Source: Primulina eburnea (lineage: Eukaryota; Streptophyta; Magnoliopsida; Lamiales; Gesneriaceae). From it: DNA of 64,000 bases. The stretch lies in contig NC_133108.1 of the NCBI RefSeq assembly GCF_022965805.1, positions 37,573,051 to 37,637,050 of the forward strand. The letters are read 5' to 3'. A program made the translations under genes and the position numbers. The notes below the pieces were generated by a model. The model ran no database searches. It was given only the letters and a program-made list of their open reading frames with translations, and was not told where the DNA came from. Positions 1 through 10,249 of this stretch are shown in pieces; position 1 is the stretch's first letter, and each line of letters begins with the position of its first letter.

Positions 1-468
1 TTGATACAGGAAACAGATATCCAGATCCAAGACAAACCGATTCTACAGAGGAATCAAAGTCTTAGACTGGAATCAAGAAGACTATCTTTTCAAGGAGATA
101 GAATTACAAGTTACAGATGGGATAAAAAGCCTGTCATAGAAACCCAACAGGAGCTGAAAAATTTTTCTACAATAGGAAAGCTCAGATGCCCAGAAGGTTG
201 GAAGGAAGTAGAAATAGTATTTGATATTACAAAACAAAGGAATCAATTTCCTTGTAATTCAATATACTATTTAGAACAACCGACGATAGGAACTTACCAA
301 GGACTGATTAATATCGGAGAATTGGAAGTCCATATCCAAGGGATTCCAGGTAAAGAATCAGATCGACTGATTCTTGGACTAGAGTTTCTCGAGGAACACA
401 AACCTTGGAAACGTCTAGAGTATGGAATGGAGTTTATGGCAGAAGATAAGATGTGGAAAATCCAATGA
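1..468 (+). pseudogene. Caulimovirid movement-protein region, C-terminal part (endogenous viral copy)
   Basis: Open reading frame entering from the left edge and stopping at 466-468, so its start lies outside the window. About 155 residues are visible. They match, in order and spacing, the translation of the - strand viral copy around 9583-10060, and in both copies this reading frame lies directly upstream of the protease/polymerase frame. Its stop overlaps the next ATG (465-467) in an ATGA arrangement, typical of tightly packed caulimovirid frames. Assignment to the 30K-type movement protein rests on its position between the coat-protein-like and polymerase regions of the second copy and is an inference. 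It is an integrated remnant, not a host gene. Confidence 0.6.
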
Positions 469-2185
469 CCACAAGTCCATTCTCCATATACATTCCAGTA
501 GGAATGTTATATGAACAATATAAGGCAGAATATTTTGCAGCTTATATTGATTCAGGGGCTGGAATCTGCACAGCAAAACGAGGAGTTTTTCCAAATAATT
601 TGGAGGAAGAATTACCAAAAATTGCTGGAAGAGATTTTTCCAGAAGAATCTTAATCTTATGTAAAGGGATTAAGATGACTGAAATCATGATTGGCGGTGC
701 TGGACAAACACCTTGGTACAAGGTAAAGACACCACCAATTTATTTTCATGATACAGGAGCTGACATATTGTTAGGAAATAATTTCCTACAAATGTTCAAG
801 TCTTATACACAAGAAAATGAGACTAGAAGATTAATTTTTACAACACCATGTGTTCACAAAATCATAGTCCAGAGATTACGAGAAGCATTTTACAGAAAAT
901 TACCGATCCAGTTTCGCAGCAAGCGTGGTGATTCAGGACAACTTCTGAACCCAAAAATGAAGGATTCTAGACGGTTTGGAGAAACAATGCTACAGTTAAG
1001 AGCAGATCAAATACTCCAACCAGAAGATGTAGAATGCCTTAAAATAACTCTACAAACAAATGAAGTAGAGTTCGAAGCTAAGGTATCATTGGAAGATGTC
1101 AAGAAGAGGATCAAAGAAAATTATAATGAAGATCCTTTGGCATGGTGGGACAGAAATCAACTCAAGGCCTGCCTTAAGATCAAGGAAGGCAAAGAGTATG
1201 AATTTGTCCGTTGCAAACCCATCCCAATGAACATCATTGATCAAAGGGATATGCAGATTATAATCAAGGAACATTTGGACCTTGGTTTGATCAAAGCAGG
1301 TATGTCACCATATAGCAGTCCAGGCTTTCTGGTAAGAAATCATGGTGAGATTAAACGAGGTAAACCCAGATTAGTTATTAATTATCAAGAAATTAATAAA
1401 ATTCTGGAATTTGACGGGTATTTTATACCTAGTAGAGAACACTTGATAAGTTGCATTCGCAATGTCAAGATATTCTCTAAATTTGATTGCAAGTCCGGAT
1501 TCTATCAGATTCGGATGCAGGAAGAAAGCAAGAAATTCACAGCTTTCTCCACACCTCAAGGACATTATATTTGGGAAGTGTTACCAATGGGATTGGCTAA
1601 TTCACCCCAAATATTTCAAAGGAAAATGGATAATCTTTTTAAAGATTATTTTATGTTTATGTTTGTTTATATTGATGATGTTTTAATAGCATCTAAAGAT
1701 ATGAATGAACATGTTAAACATCTGGAGATTTTCTCTAATGTTTGTAAGAAAGAAGGACTGGTTTTATATGAAAAGAAAGCAGTCATTGCTACAAGAAAGA
1801 TTGAATTCTTTGGAATTGAAATCGATGAGTCAGGAATAATTCTGCAAGAGCACATAGTGGAGAAAGTGCAGAATTTTCCAGAAAGTCTCAAAGACAAGAA
1901 ACAACTTCAAAGTTTTTTAGGAGTTGTTAATTTTGCTGGGATGTTTATTGAAAACCTAGCAAAACACAGGAAAGTGTTCAGTCCATTGTTGAAAAAAGAT
2001 GCTAGATTTATATGGACAGACAAACACACAAAAGGACTGATCCATTTAAAGGAGGTTTGTAAAAATCTTCCGAAAATGGCTATTCCTCAGGAAGAAGATG
2101 ATCTGGTATTATATACTGATGCCAGTGATCATTGGTGGGCAGCAGTTCTTACGAAGCTCACCCCAGAAGGAGAACAACCATGCAG
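465..2185 (+). pseudogene. Caulimovirid polymerase polyprotein: protease, reverse transcriptase, RNase H (truncated)
   Basis: Translation from the ATG at 465 stays open to 2213; the last ~28 bases are foreign. An aspartic protease active site DSGAG lies near residues 29-33. The reverse transcriptase follows, with the PMGLANSPQIFQ block and the catalytic YIDD box near residues 402-405. RNase H begins with YTDASD near residue 550 and is cut off shortly after, where Ty3 integrase sequence starts. The polymerase belongs to Caulimoviridae, the plant DNA pararetroviruses. The long open frame suggests a fairly young insertion, unlike the stop-ridden - strand relative at 7500-9470. Truncation of RNase H makes it non-functional. 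Confidence 0.85.
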
Positions 2186-2195
2186 ACATCCAAGA
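2183..2195. other. Virus / Ty3 retrotransposon recombination junction
   Basis: Up to about 2185 the sequence encodes the start of caulimovirid RNase H. From about 2186 it encodes the C-terminal third of a Ty3/gypsy integrase in a different frame. The switch falls inside a few bases (agaca) that could belong to either side. No terminal repeat or target duplication is seen, so illegitimate end joining or template switching fits better than a clean retrotransposon insertion. Confidence 0.7.
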
Positions 2196-2677
2196 GGACT
2201 GCCACTGGAGTGAGCCCTTTTTCCCTTACCTTTGGCCATGATGCAGTGCTCCCATTGGAGATTATGGTGCCATCAATGCGAGTGGCAAAGCAAAATGAAC
2301 TTTCCCTTGAGCATTATAATGAAGCAATGATCATGGAGCTAGAAGAACTAGATGAGTTGAGAATCCAAGAGTGCAATGCTTTGCTGTTACAGAAACAGAA
2401 AGTGGCGAGGATCTACAACAAAAGAGTTAATAAGAAAAGTTTCCATGAAGGAGAGATAGTGTGGAAGACCATACTACCACTAGGAACAAAGGATAGGGAG
2501 CTGGGCAAATGGTCTCCCAACTTGGAGGGACCATTCAAGGTACATAAGGTGTTAGACGGAAATGCATATTGGCTATCAAAAATAGATGGCCATCCACACA
2601 AAAGATGCATAAACGGCAAGTATCTCAAGCCGTATTTTCCAAGTATGAGAGAAGAAGTAGGAAAAGCTTGCGAGTGA
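2186..2677 (+). pseudogene. Ty3/gypsy (Tat/Ogre-like) integrase C-terminal fragment
   Basis: About 163 codons to a TGA at 2675-2677. The block TGVSPFSLTFGHDAVLPLE and the C-terminal block with INGKYLKPYFPS are characteristic of the integrase end of plant Tat-lineage Ty3 elements; the core DDE domain and everything upstream are missing. It is followed, as in Tat/Ogre elements, by a long non-coding stretch of GGCC-rich repeats and then by a polypurine tract and LTR at 4567-4853, so the 3' third of one element seems preserved with later insertions in it. Confidence 0.8.
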
Positions 2678-2700
2678 AGCAAACACGAAGGCTAATATTC

Positions 2701-3050
2701 AGTGGGGAGTTGGCCTTCATGGCCACTTTTGTATATATTAAGTTCTTTATTTAAAGATTTCATGTGAGGTAGGCCTTAGGGCCACTGAAATAAATTTCTT
2801 TTGCTTATGATTCAACAATAAAATTGATCGGAAAGAGTGGGACAGTAAGCCACTTTCATTCATTATCGTTGAAGGTCCTTTATTTCACTAGGGAGTTGGC
2901 CTTATGGCCACTTATTTCCAATGTTTTTATGGTACCAGAAATCCTGGTGAAATATACCATACCGCCATTATAAATTGGTTGTTTGCATGTGCAGTGACAG
3001 ACTCATGAAGTAGGCCTTGAGCTTATGGTCACAAGAGTTTAAAATATCTA
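2701..3050 (+). repeat. GGCCTT-N-GGCCAC repeat leader of Tat/Ogre 3' untranslated region
   Basis: The near-palindrome ggccttcatggccac recurs with small changes at about 2711, 2771, 2896 and 3011, separated by 60-125 bases. Such repeats between integrase and 3' LTR are a known mark of Tat/Ogre retrotransposons. No coding potential is seen. Confidence 0.65.
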
Positions 3051-3057
3051 TTTTCAC

Positions 3058-3240
3058 AGTCAGAACTAAATATAAGGCAACGTAGATGGCTTGATTTGCT
3101 GAAAGATTTTGATTGTGGAATCAAATATTACCCAGGGAAATCAAATGCAGCAGCTGATGCACTGAGTCGAAAATTATGTTCTTTATCCCTATCGACGATT
3201 GGTGTCTCGGATTTGATTGAAGATTGCCATCTTTCTGGAT
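3058..3240 (+). pseudogene. Ty3/gypsy RNase H fragment of a different lineage
   Basis: The translation contains [16 protein letters not shown] and [16 protein letters not shown], the end of RNase H and the linker to integrase in chromovirus-type Ty3 elements. Only about 60 codons are present. It lies out of order relative to the integrase tail at 2186-2677, so it is a separate fragment inserted or recombined into the Tat element. Confidence 0.75.
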
Positions 3241-3329
3241 TTGTATTTGGGGGTAATCAGACAGGGAAAAAAGAAAAGAGAACTGACCCGGAGGGGACGT
3301 GAAAAAAAACTACTCAAAACCCGCAAGGG

Positions 3330-4491
3330 TGAGCCGGTAATGAGCACAAGTGTGGTGCACGCTCGTGCGGGCGGGGGTGCGCTGGGCGAGCGCTGGGTGA
3401 GCGCTGGGCGAGCTCGTGGCAAGGTGTGTGCGCGCGGCTGGGCGGGCGCTTGGTGAGCTCGTGGCAGAGGCGAGCGTGCAGCAGAGCGAGCTCGTGGCAG
3501 GGTGTGTGCGCGTGGCTGGGCAGGCGCTGGGCGAGCTCGTGGCAGGGTGTGTGCGCGCGGCTGGGCAGGCACTAGGCGAGCTCGTGGCAGGGGTGAGCGT
3601 GCGGCTGGGCGAGCTCGTGGCAGGGTGTGTGCAGGCGCTGGGCGAGCTCCTGACAGGGGTGAGCGTGCGGCTGGGCGAGCGTCGTGGCAGGGGTGAGCGT
3701 GCGGCTGGGCGAGCTCTTGGTAGGGTGTGTGCGCGCGGCTGGGCGAGCTCATGGCAGGGGCGAGCGTGCGGCAGGGAGAGAAATGGGCGAGCTCGTGGCA
3801 GGGCTGTGCGCGCGGCAGGGACGAGCTCGTGGACAAGGCGCTGGGCGCTTGTGTGCGCGTCGAGCGAGCTCATGGTAGGGGCGAGGCGTCGGGCGAGCTT
3901 GCGGCAAGAGCGCTGAGCGGGGCACTCGGACGAGGGTGAGAGCGGCTAGAGTGTGGCGATATCGCGGGTTGGGAGAGGCGCTGGCTCTGGCGGTGGCTGC
4001 GCGCTAGGCGAGGCGCTGGCTCGGACGGTGGCGGGTGGTGGCTGCGCCCTGGGCGAGGGGCTGACTCATGTGCGACGGTGATGACGGGGTGATGATGAAG
4101 CTGCGTTAGGGTTAACGCGCAGGTGAAGCGTGGGTGGGGAAGAGCTGGTGAATGAATTGCAGAGAAAATTTTTTGTGGAAGAAATGAGAATGAAATAAAA
4201 AGGTGATCTCTATTTATAGGAGAGGTCCAACCAAATCTTTCCTCTCAAAGCGAGATTGCGATTTGATTTGATATCTTTCCCTTCAGAGCAGGATTACGTT
4301 TTGATTTGGAAAGAGACTGACGAACGTAAGAAAGAAAATGCACGTCCTCACCCTTGCGAGTGATTGTTTCTAGAGAGCTTTTGGGGGCGTTGCCCCCAAA
4401 CCCCCACGACCTGATTGGGTAGGTCGATCCTCGTAAATTTCGCAGCGGCAAACATCGTTCGTTAACGACAAACGAAATAAATTTCTCTAAC
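3330..4491 (-). mobile_element. Probable retrotransposon LTR containing the minisatellite
   Basis: On the - strand a sequence starting TGTTAGAGAAA at 4491 is followed by a plausible TATA box (ctataaatagag, near 4208-4220) and then by the G+C-rich repeat. This is the layout of an LTR with U3 and R regions. The other boundary, near 3330, is uncertain; flanking bases ggtaa and cggta are similar but not an exact duplication. It lies between the Tat 3' leader and the Tat polypurine tract, as expected for a later insertion. Confidence 0.4.
3384..4140 (+). repeat. G+C-rich minisatellite with 11-bp base unit
   Basis: A block of strongly elevated G+C in an A+T-rich window. The phrase gagctcgtggc recurs at 3410, 3455, 3488, 3533, 3578, 3611, 3644, 3711, 3745, 3789, 3823 and 3866, with spacings that fall on about 33-34 or 43-45 bases. 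Each spacing splits into 11-12-bp modules such as gagcgctgggc, gagctcgtggc and agggtgtgtgc. All the open frames here on both strands are Ala/Pro/Arg-rich low-complexity translations and are not supported as genes. Confidence 0.85.
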
Positions 4492-4566
4492 ACGGTATGC
4501 CTTCGTCACTGGTAAATCGAGGAGATCGCAGTTAATCGAACTTTGAACCTATGATTCAGTTCGAAT

Positions 4567-4580
4567 AGGGAGGAGGAGAC
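4567..4580 (+). promoter_or_regulatory. Polypurine tract of the Tat/Ogre-like element
   Basis: The purine run agggaggaggagac sits directly before an LTR start TGGTGATACC at 4581. This is where plus-strand priming occurs in LTR retrotransposons. Confidence 0.6.
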
Positions 4581-4853
4581 TGGTGATACCCCATGGATGA
4601 GCCCACTACCCCTGGCTCATCTCAAGCCCAAATGGTAGACAAGCACATCAAGAGCCCAGGTATTCTCCTATAAATACCAGGTTTGAGCGTATGATATTTC
4701 ATTCACTATATTGTTTCACCAGCACCCTTAGCTACTCCCCTCATATATCTTCAGTCACTGACTTGAGCGTCGCAAGGGCTACACCAGGACACCCTCCTGG
4801 CCCCCTTCTAATAATCTTATTTGTGATTTCAGGCTCAAGGTAGTTTCCTAACA
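4581..4853 (+). mobile_element. 3' LTR of Tat/Ogre-like Ty3 element
   Basis: Begins TGGTGATACCCC after the polypurine tract. It contains a TATA box (cctataaatacc, near 4668-4680) and the block cttgagcgtcgcaagggc, followed by a ccctcctggccccc run. I recognise the gacttgagcgtcgg-like block from LTRs of plant Tat-lineage elements. The end at CTAACA (4853) is approximate. Confidence 0.55.
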
Positions 4854-6249
4854 TGCATCTGACTAGTGACACTTACTGGAAGCAGACCTTAAATTTCCTG
4901 TGAGTATCAGGTTCTTATTTTTATTTAGGTGAGAAATTGTAAATATGTGTGAAAGTTGATTTGTTTGATATGAAAGTACATAAATTATTAACATTGTGTG
5001 TATCGGATTTTAAGTGTTGTCTACAGGTGTTATAACACATATCCACAACATGCAGCGAAATAAATTACTTAACCACACAAATAAAGTTTTTAGATTAAAA
5101 CTTGTGGGTGTTTAAGGACAAAATATTCACTAGAAAATTGTAAATGATTTACAAAACTAATGTTTAAATAAATTTTTAATATGATTTTAATTATAAATTA
5201 TGAAACATTTATGGATTTTAAAAAGATTTCACCGACACAATAAAACAAATTAGTTACTCTAAAAGGTTTTGATATATTTAGTAGTATAGATAATGAAAGC
5301 AAAATCCTAAAAAATAGTATAGTTTTCGACGTGAAGCTTTTTTGGTGACTATCTACAATAAAATTTCCGGCAAACTTAATTTTTAATTTTTTTTATAAAT
5401 AATTTGATTTGTCTATGCAAGTTTGAATTGAAATAAAGTAGTAGTGGCTTTTAGTTAATGATATATTTTTTTATCCTACCGTATATATAACTTTTTAGAT
5501 TATAAATTTTTCAAAAGCTTAATACCGATATAATTCTTAATTTATTGGGCTTATTTATATTCCTAGCAAAGGAGAGATTAATAGTAATAATTTCTGGAAA
5601 AAGTCAACATTGAATGGAATATATTGCTAATGAATTATTTTATTAATATTTAATAGACTACATTAGCATCAATCATGTTAATTAAAAAAAATTTGGGGAT
5701 ATTGAGATTCAGTCTTTGACGTCAAATATAAATTATGATTCACTCTTCATGTCAGAAAACTTAGTTTGAGCTCTATTAACCTCACATGCTTTATCAAATA
5801 TAAGTTATGATTCAGTGTTCATGTCAGAAAACTTAATTTGAGCTCTATTAACCCCACATGCTTTTATCACTTTAACTTCATGCTATTTTTTTTATTCCAA
5901 ATAAGTACAAATAGTTGAAATTGTGACATAAATTTATGAGCTTTATATATAAATAAAATTTAATTTGGTATGCTTTTTATGTCATATGTAAGACACGAAA
6001 ACAAACAATACATATAGTACAATCAACTGAATCAAATTATGTATATATTTATAATTTTTATTTATGAAGTGTTGATATTTTTTGGGACTATAAGGTATAT
6101 ATTGTTGAAAATAAGGTATAAATATATGTATTTCAGATACCAAGTGAATTAAATTTAATATCAATCAACTTAAATTGGTTATTTTTAATATAATATTCAG
6201 ATTTTTAATTTCAAAGAATTTAAATGAAAAACATGTTAGATCAAATAAT
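4854..6249. other. A+T-rich intergenic stretch, possibly viral non-coding sequence
   Basis: No gene seen. It lies beyond the 3' end of the - strand viral copy, so part of it may be the viral intergenic/promoter region, but nothing in the sequence proves this. Confidence 0.4.
5722..5865. repeat. Two-copy 72-bp tandem duplication
   Basis: Positions 5722-5793 are repeated at 5794-5865 with only a few substitutions; each copy starts tcaaatata and ends near acatgcttt. Confidence 0.85.
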
Positions 6250-7489
6250 TAAAACTAAGCTTTTCTGATATGAAGACCATGTGGACCTTCATCGCTTGGA
6301 CTTATATCTACATTATGTTTTCTGTCATAATTGGTCCGAAAACCGTTCTTGAATTCTTGGTTTCTAGTTTGGGCATTCTGGGTAGATTTCTTCTGACCAT
6401 CTTCTCACAAGAGCCATATTGCAAAATTTACAATGAGTTTTTTTACTCCCTGACAGGTTGCTGTTCCATAGAATATATATTTTTTCTGCAAAGCTTGTAG
6501 TTTTTCATATCATGATATTTAACAGAAAAGATCCATTTATAGAATTTTTATAAAATTTGAATGGAAACTTGACCTTCTTCATCTTTGTGAGACAGACCCA
6601 TTATCCTCGTGCTCGTCTAGTAAAGATGTCATCTTCAGCGAGTGATGAAACAATAAGTGTTTAATTCTCTGAAGGATCTTTAATGAACTTTGGAATGTTC
6701 ATATATGATCTTCTCAACTTGATGAAGTGAAAGGATTCATATGAGCCTTTCTCGGCTGGTTCTAGTGCTACACTAAAAAAATAAAGCTCCGGAATATCTT
6801 GACAAATAATCATTATTTACCCATATTTCATTAACAACTTCCTAGATCCATTTTGATGGTGCCTAGATTTCTGGGAAGACGGTGATGTAATATGAACTGA
6901 GACAAGAGCTCCAAATTCATACCATACTTTTACCTCATTGGGATAGGAATTTGATTCATCCATACTCTAGGATACTTTCTGCTACATCGACTCAGATTGT
7001 GGCTGTGTTGATGCATATTCTTGTTTTCAATTTATCTCAGTTCCGTTGATATACCAGAAATGGAAAAATTATTAGCTCGTTAATACCAACCTTATATTTT
7101 TCATTGCCAGTTTGAGGTCTAAGTATGATATTTCTCTCTTCAATCATCGAGGTGAAGGGTTGACTTGAAGGCTCGAGATAAGGATCTGGAGCTTCAATTT
7201 TTCTTTGGCTGAATCATCTGAAAATGATCCTGACTTAGCACCTGTATTAGAGGTACTTGAATAATTTGCTCCAAGTTTTAAGCTATGTACTCGAAAACTC
7301 TTCGTTTGAGAAACCGGCGGCTTCTCAATAGCCTAGTAGATCAGAGACAGTGCTCTTATCAAATTGTTGTAGCATACCTGCAACTTCTGCATTTAGGTCA
7401 AGCTTATTGAACTCGGTTTGAAGCATTTCAAAGTGTTCTCTCAAATGCCTCTGCATTTTTATGATGATATCGACATTAGAGCTGTCCAT
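6250..7489 (-). pseudogene. Caulimovirid last ORF, possible transactivator-like, degraded
   Basis: An ATG at 7489 (-) opens about 50 codons rich in hydrophobic heptads (IIIKMQRHLREHFEMLQTEF), looking like a coiled coil, before the first stop. Beyond it several frames carry pieces such as a FHFIKL...IPKFIKD stretch near 6670-6730. Its position after RNase H is where caulimovirids with this gene order carry the translation transactivator. That function is inferred from position only. Confidence 0.4.
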
Positions 7490-7499
7490 CTCTTATTAA

Positions 7500-9470
7500 G
7501 AAATATGTAAGAATATTTTCATGAGATGTAATGATAACAATATCAAAAAATAAAATTTTGACACAAAGATTGTTATCCTAATAATCTAGTATTCTCGGGT
7601 TTAGATTTTATTATATTTTTCAAGAATTTTTTTACATATGTATTATCAACTTTTAAGAAAAATTCCTTTGCAAGTAAAAATAATGGTCATTTAAAATTCA
7701 TTTTCATTAACATGTCATTGTATGACTTCTGTATCTGATAATAGTCTATGTAATACCTACATTGTTGTTTTCCATCTGATGCAAGCTTTGTAAGAACCGC
7801 TCCCACCAATGATCACTAACATTTGTATATAATATCAGATCATATTCATCTTGAGGAATAACCATTATTGGAAGATTTTTGCAAATATCTTTTAGTTGGC
7901 TAAGTCTCTTTGTGTGTTCTGTTGTCCATATAAATCATGCATCTTTTTCTTGACTAACGAATTAAACATTTTCCTCTGTTTTGTTAGGTTCTTAATGAAC
8001 ATTCCGAAAAAGTTAACGAATCCTAAAAAAATTTGAAGAAGTTTATTCTCTTTTAATTCATCTAGAAAATTTTACATCTTTTCCACTATATATTATTGCA
8101 GAATTATTCATGACTTAGCTATTTCTATTACAAGGAAATCAATCTTCCTTGTAGTAATGATTGTCTTCTTTTCAGATAAGACTAGTCATTATTTTTCACA
8201 AACTTTAGATAAAATATCTAAATATTTAATATATTCGTTCGTATTTTTCTATGTTATTAAAGCATCATCAATATAAACATACATAAAATTAAAATAATCT
8301 TTAAATAGATTATCCATTGTTCTTTGAAATATCTGAGGTGCATTAGCTAAACCCATTGGTAATTTTTTCCAAATATAATGACCTTACGGTATAGAAAAAG
8401 ATGTGAATTTCTTATTTTCTTCCTTCATCCGAATATGATAAAATTCAGAGTTACAGTCGAATTTATAGAATATTTTGGCGTTGCTTATAAAACTGATTAA
8501 TTGTTCTCTACTGTGTATAAAATACTAATCAAACTCTAAAATTTATTGATTTCACGATAATTAATTACTAATGTGGGTTTGTTTGTTTTTTTTCACAATC
8601 TTACCAGAAATCTTAGAGTGCTATATAGTGATATTTCTGTTTTGTAATAAACCAAGGTCTATATATTCATTTTTAATAGTCTGCATTTCTTTTTTATCAT
8701 TCACTTTTATTAGGATAGGCTTACATATGATGAACTCATATTCCTTGTTTCCATTAATTTTAAGGCTGACTTGGAGTTGGTTTTTGTCATACCATGCCAA
8801 AAGATCTTCATTGTAATTTTTTTGATCATTTTCTTGACATCTTCTACAGACACTTTTGTTTCTAACTCTATATATTTTTTGGTGTAACATTATTTTGAGG
8901 AATTCTATTTCTTCTGATCGGATGTTTTGATCTGCTATTAATTGAAGAATGGTTTCTGGGTCCAGAAATTTTCTTTATCACCATGCTTACTGTGAAATTG
9001 AATGGAAAATTTTTTGTAAAATGTATCTCTTAGTCTGTACACTATGAATTTGTGACTACATGGTGTTGTGAACACTAATATTCAGTCTCGTTTTCTTGTG
9101 TATATGATATAAACATTTGCAAAAAAATTATTCCGAGCAGAATGTATGCTCATGTATCATAAAAATAAATCGGTGGTGTTTTCACCTTGTACATGTGTGT
9201 TTGTCCCGCACCTTCGATTAATAATTCGGTCATCTTAATCTTTTTACGTAAAATTAAGATTCGCTTGGAGAAATCTCGCTCAACACTCGGAGATAATTAT
9301 TCTTCCAGTTCTTTTGGAAACAATCATCCTTTTATTATGCAGATTCCTGCTCTAAAATCAATATAAACATCAAAATATTATGATTTATATTGTTCATATA
9401 ACATCATTACTAGGGATGTATATCGAGAATGAAATCGTGATGATTTATATTGTTCATATAACATCATTAC
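7500..9470 (-). pseudogene. Caulimovirid protease, reverse transcriptase and RNase H, degraded copy
   Basis: On the - strand the reverse-transcriptase block with LPMGLANAPQIFQ and YIDD is legible around 8265-8400. The linker DLLAWYDKNQLQ lies within 8621-8890, the RNase H start (SDHWW) near 7800, and the RNase H end down to about 7560. The protease core is near 9340-9400, where the active-site region is already mutated. Stops and frameshifts interrupt every domain. A local duplication at 9378-9475 repeats the start of the protease frame. Confidence 0.85.
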
Positions 9471-9490
9471 TAGGATGTTCATATAACATC
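9378..9490 (-). repeat. Local tandem duplication within viral protease start
   Basis: The phrase tgatttatattgttcatata followed by acatcattactagg occurs at 9379 and again at 9440, about 61 bases apart; a third shorter piece (gttcatataacatcat) follows at 9477. The + strand viral copy has this sequence once (around 495-515), so the duplication arose after integration or is specific to this copy. Confidence 0.8.
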
Positions 9491-9582
9491 ATCGCTAAAA
9501 GTACTATTCGCAGCGTGCTTTTAATGCACGCTGTTGATGACGTGCTGCGGAAAATCATTTTTCTTGTAGTGTCCTCGAGAAA
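9490..9582 (-). mobile_element. CACTA transposon end inside viral copy
   Basis: The - strand begins cactacaagaaaaatgattt at 9582, the CACTA terminus seen repeatedly in this window (29463, 32366, 33690, 38404, 40454). It is followed by a strong palindrome, gcagcgtgc/gcacgctg at about 9511-9533. Only one end is present. It replaces part of the viral sequence found at 390-490 in the + copy, so it is a truncated element or solo end. Confidence 0.7.
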
Positions 9583-10200
9583 CTCTAGCCCTAGAACCAA
9601 TTGATCTTTCTTTTCTTGGGATTTCTTTTATACAAACTTCCAATTCAATAATATTGATCATTCATTGATAAGTTTATATCATAGGATGTTCTAAATAGTA
9701 TATAGTATTACAATCTTTGTCTTGTTATATCAAATATTATTTTGACTTCTTTCCACCCTTATGGACATCTAAGTTTTTTAATTGTTGAAAAACTTTTCAA
9801 TACCCGTTAGGTTTCTTAAACACATGTTTTCTCCATATGTGACTTATTATTCTACCTCCTTGAAAAGATAATATTTTTTATTCCAGTTTAATATTTTGAT
9901 TCCTTTGTAGAATCGGTTTGTCTTGGAATTGAATATTTGTTTCATATATTAAAAGAAACTCGATTTTTTTGGATAAATTGTTTGAACAAATTTTTCAAAT
10001 ATTTTTAGTATTTAAATAAACTCATTTCTAATAACAATTCCGAGTTATGTATATTAGATAGAACATATGAAATTTGATAGGCAGTAAAATATAGTCTATT
10101 ACTCTTTTCCATCAGCCACTTTCTTTGAAATTTTGAGATAATATTAAAGCTCGATTGAAATCTTGATTTGCCAGATTATATGCAATTCTTGGGTAAAATA
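9583..10200 (-). pseudogene. Caulimovirid movement-protein region, degraded
   Basis: The - strand translation shows pieces aligned with the + strand frame at 1-468 (for example near 9880-9960), ending just before the inserted CACTA end. Several stops. Movement-protein identity is inferred from order and from the + copy. Confidence 0.55.
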
Positions 10201-10249
10201 CTCCTATAATTTTTCCTGGGCATAGATTCTCTAAAATTGTTCTCAATAT

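Noticed and set aside
3189..3939. Several open frames of 60-215 codons on both strands, rich in Ala, Pro, Arg and Ser
   Set aside because: They arise from the G+C-rich tandem repeat, which lacks stops in most frames. No domain, and frames overlap on both strands.
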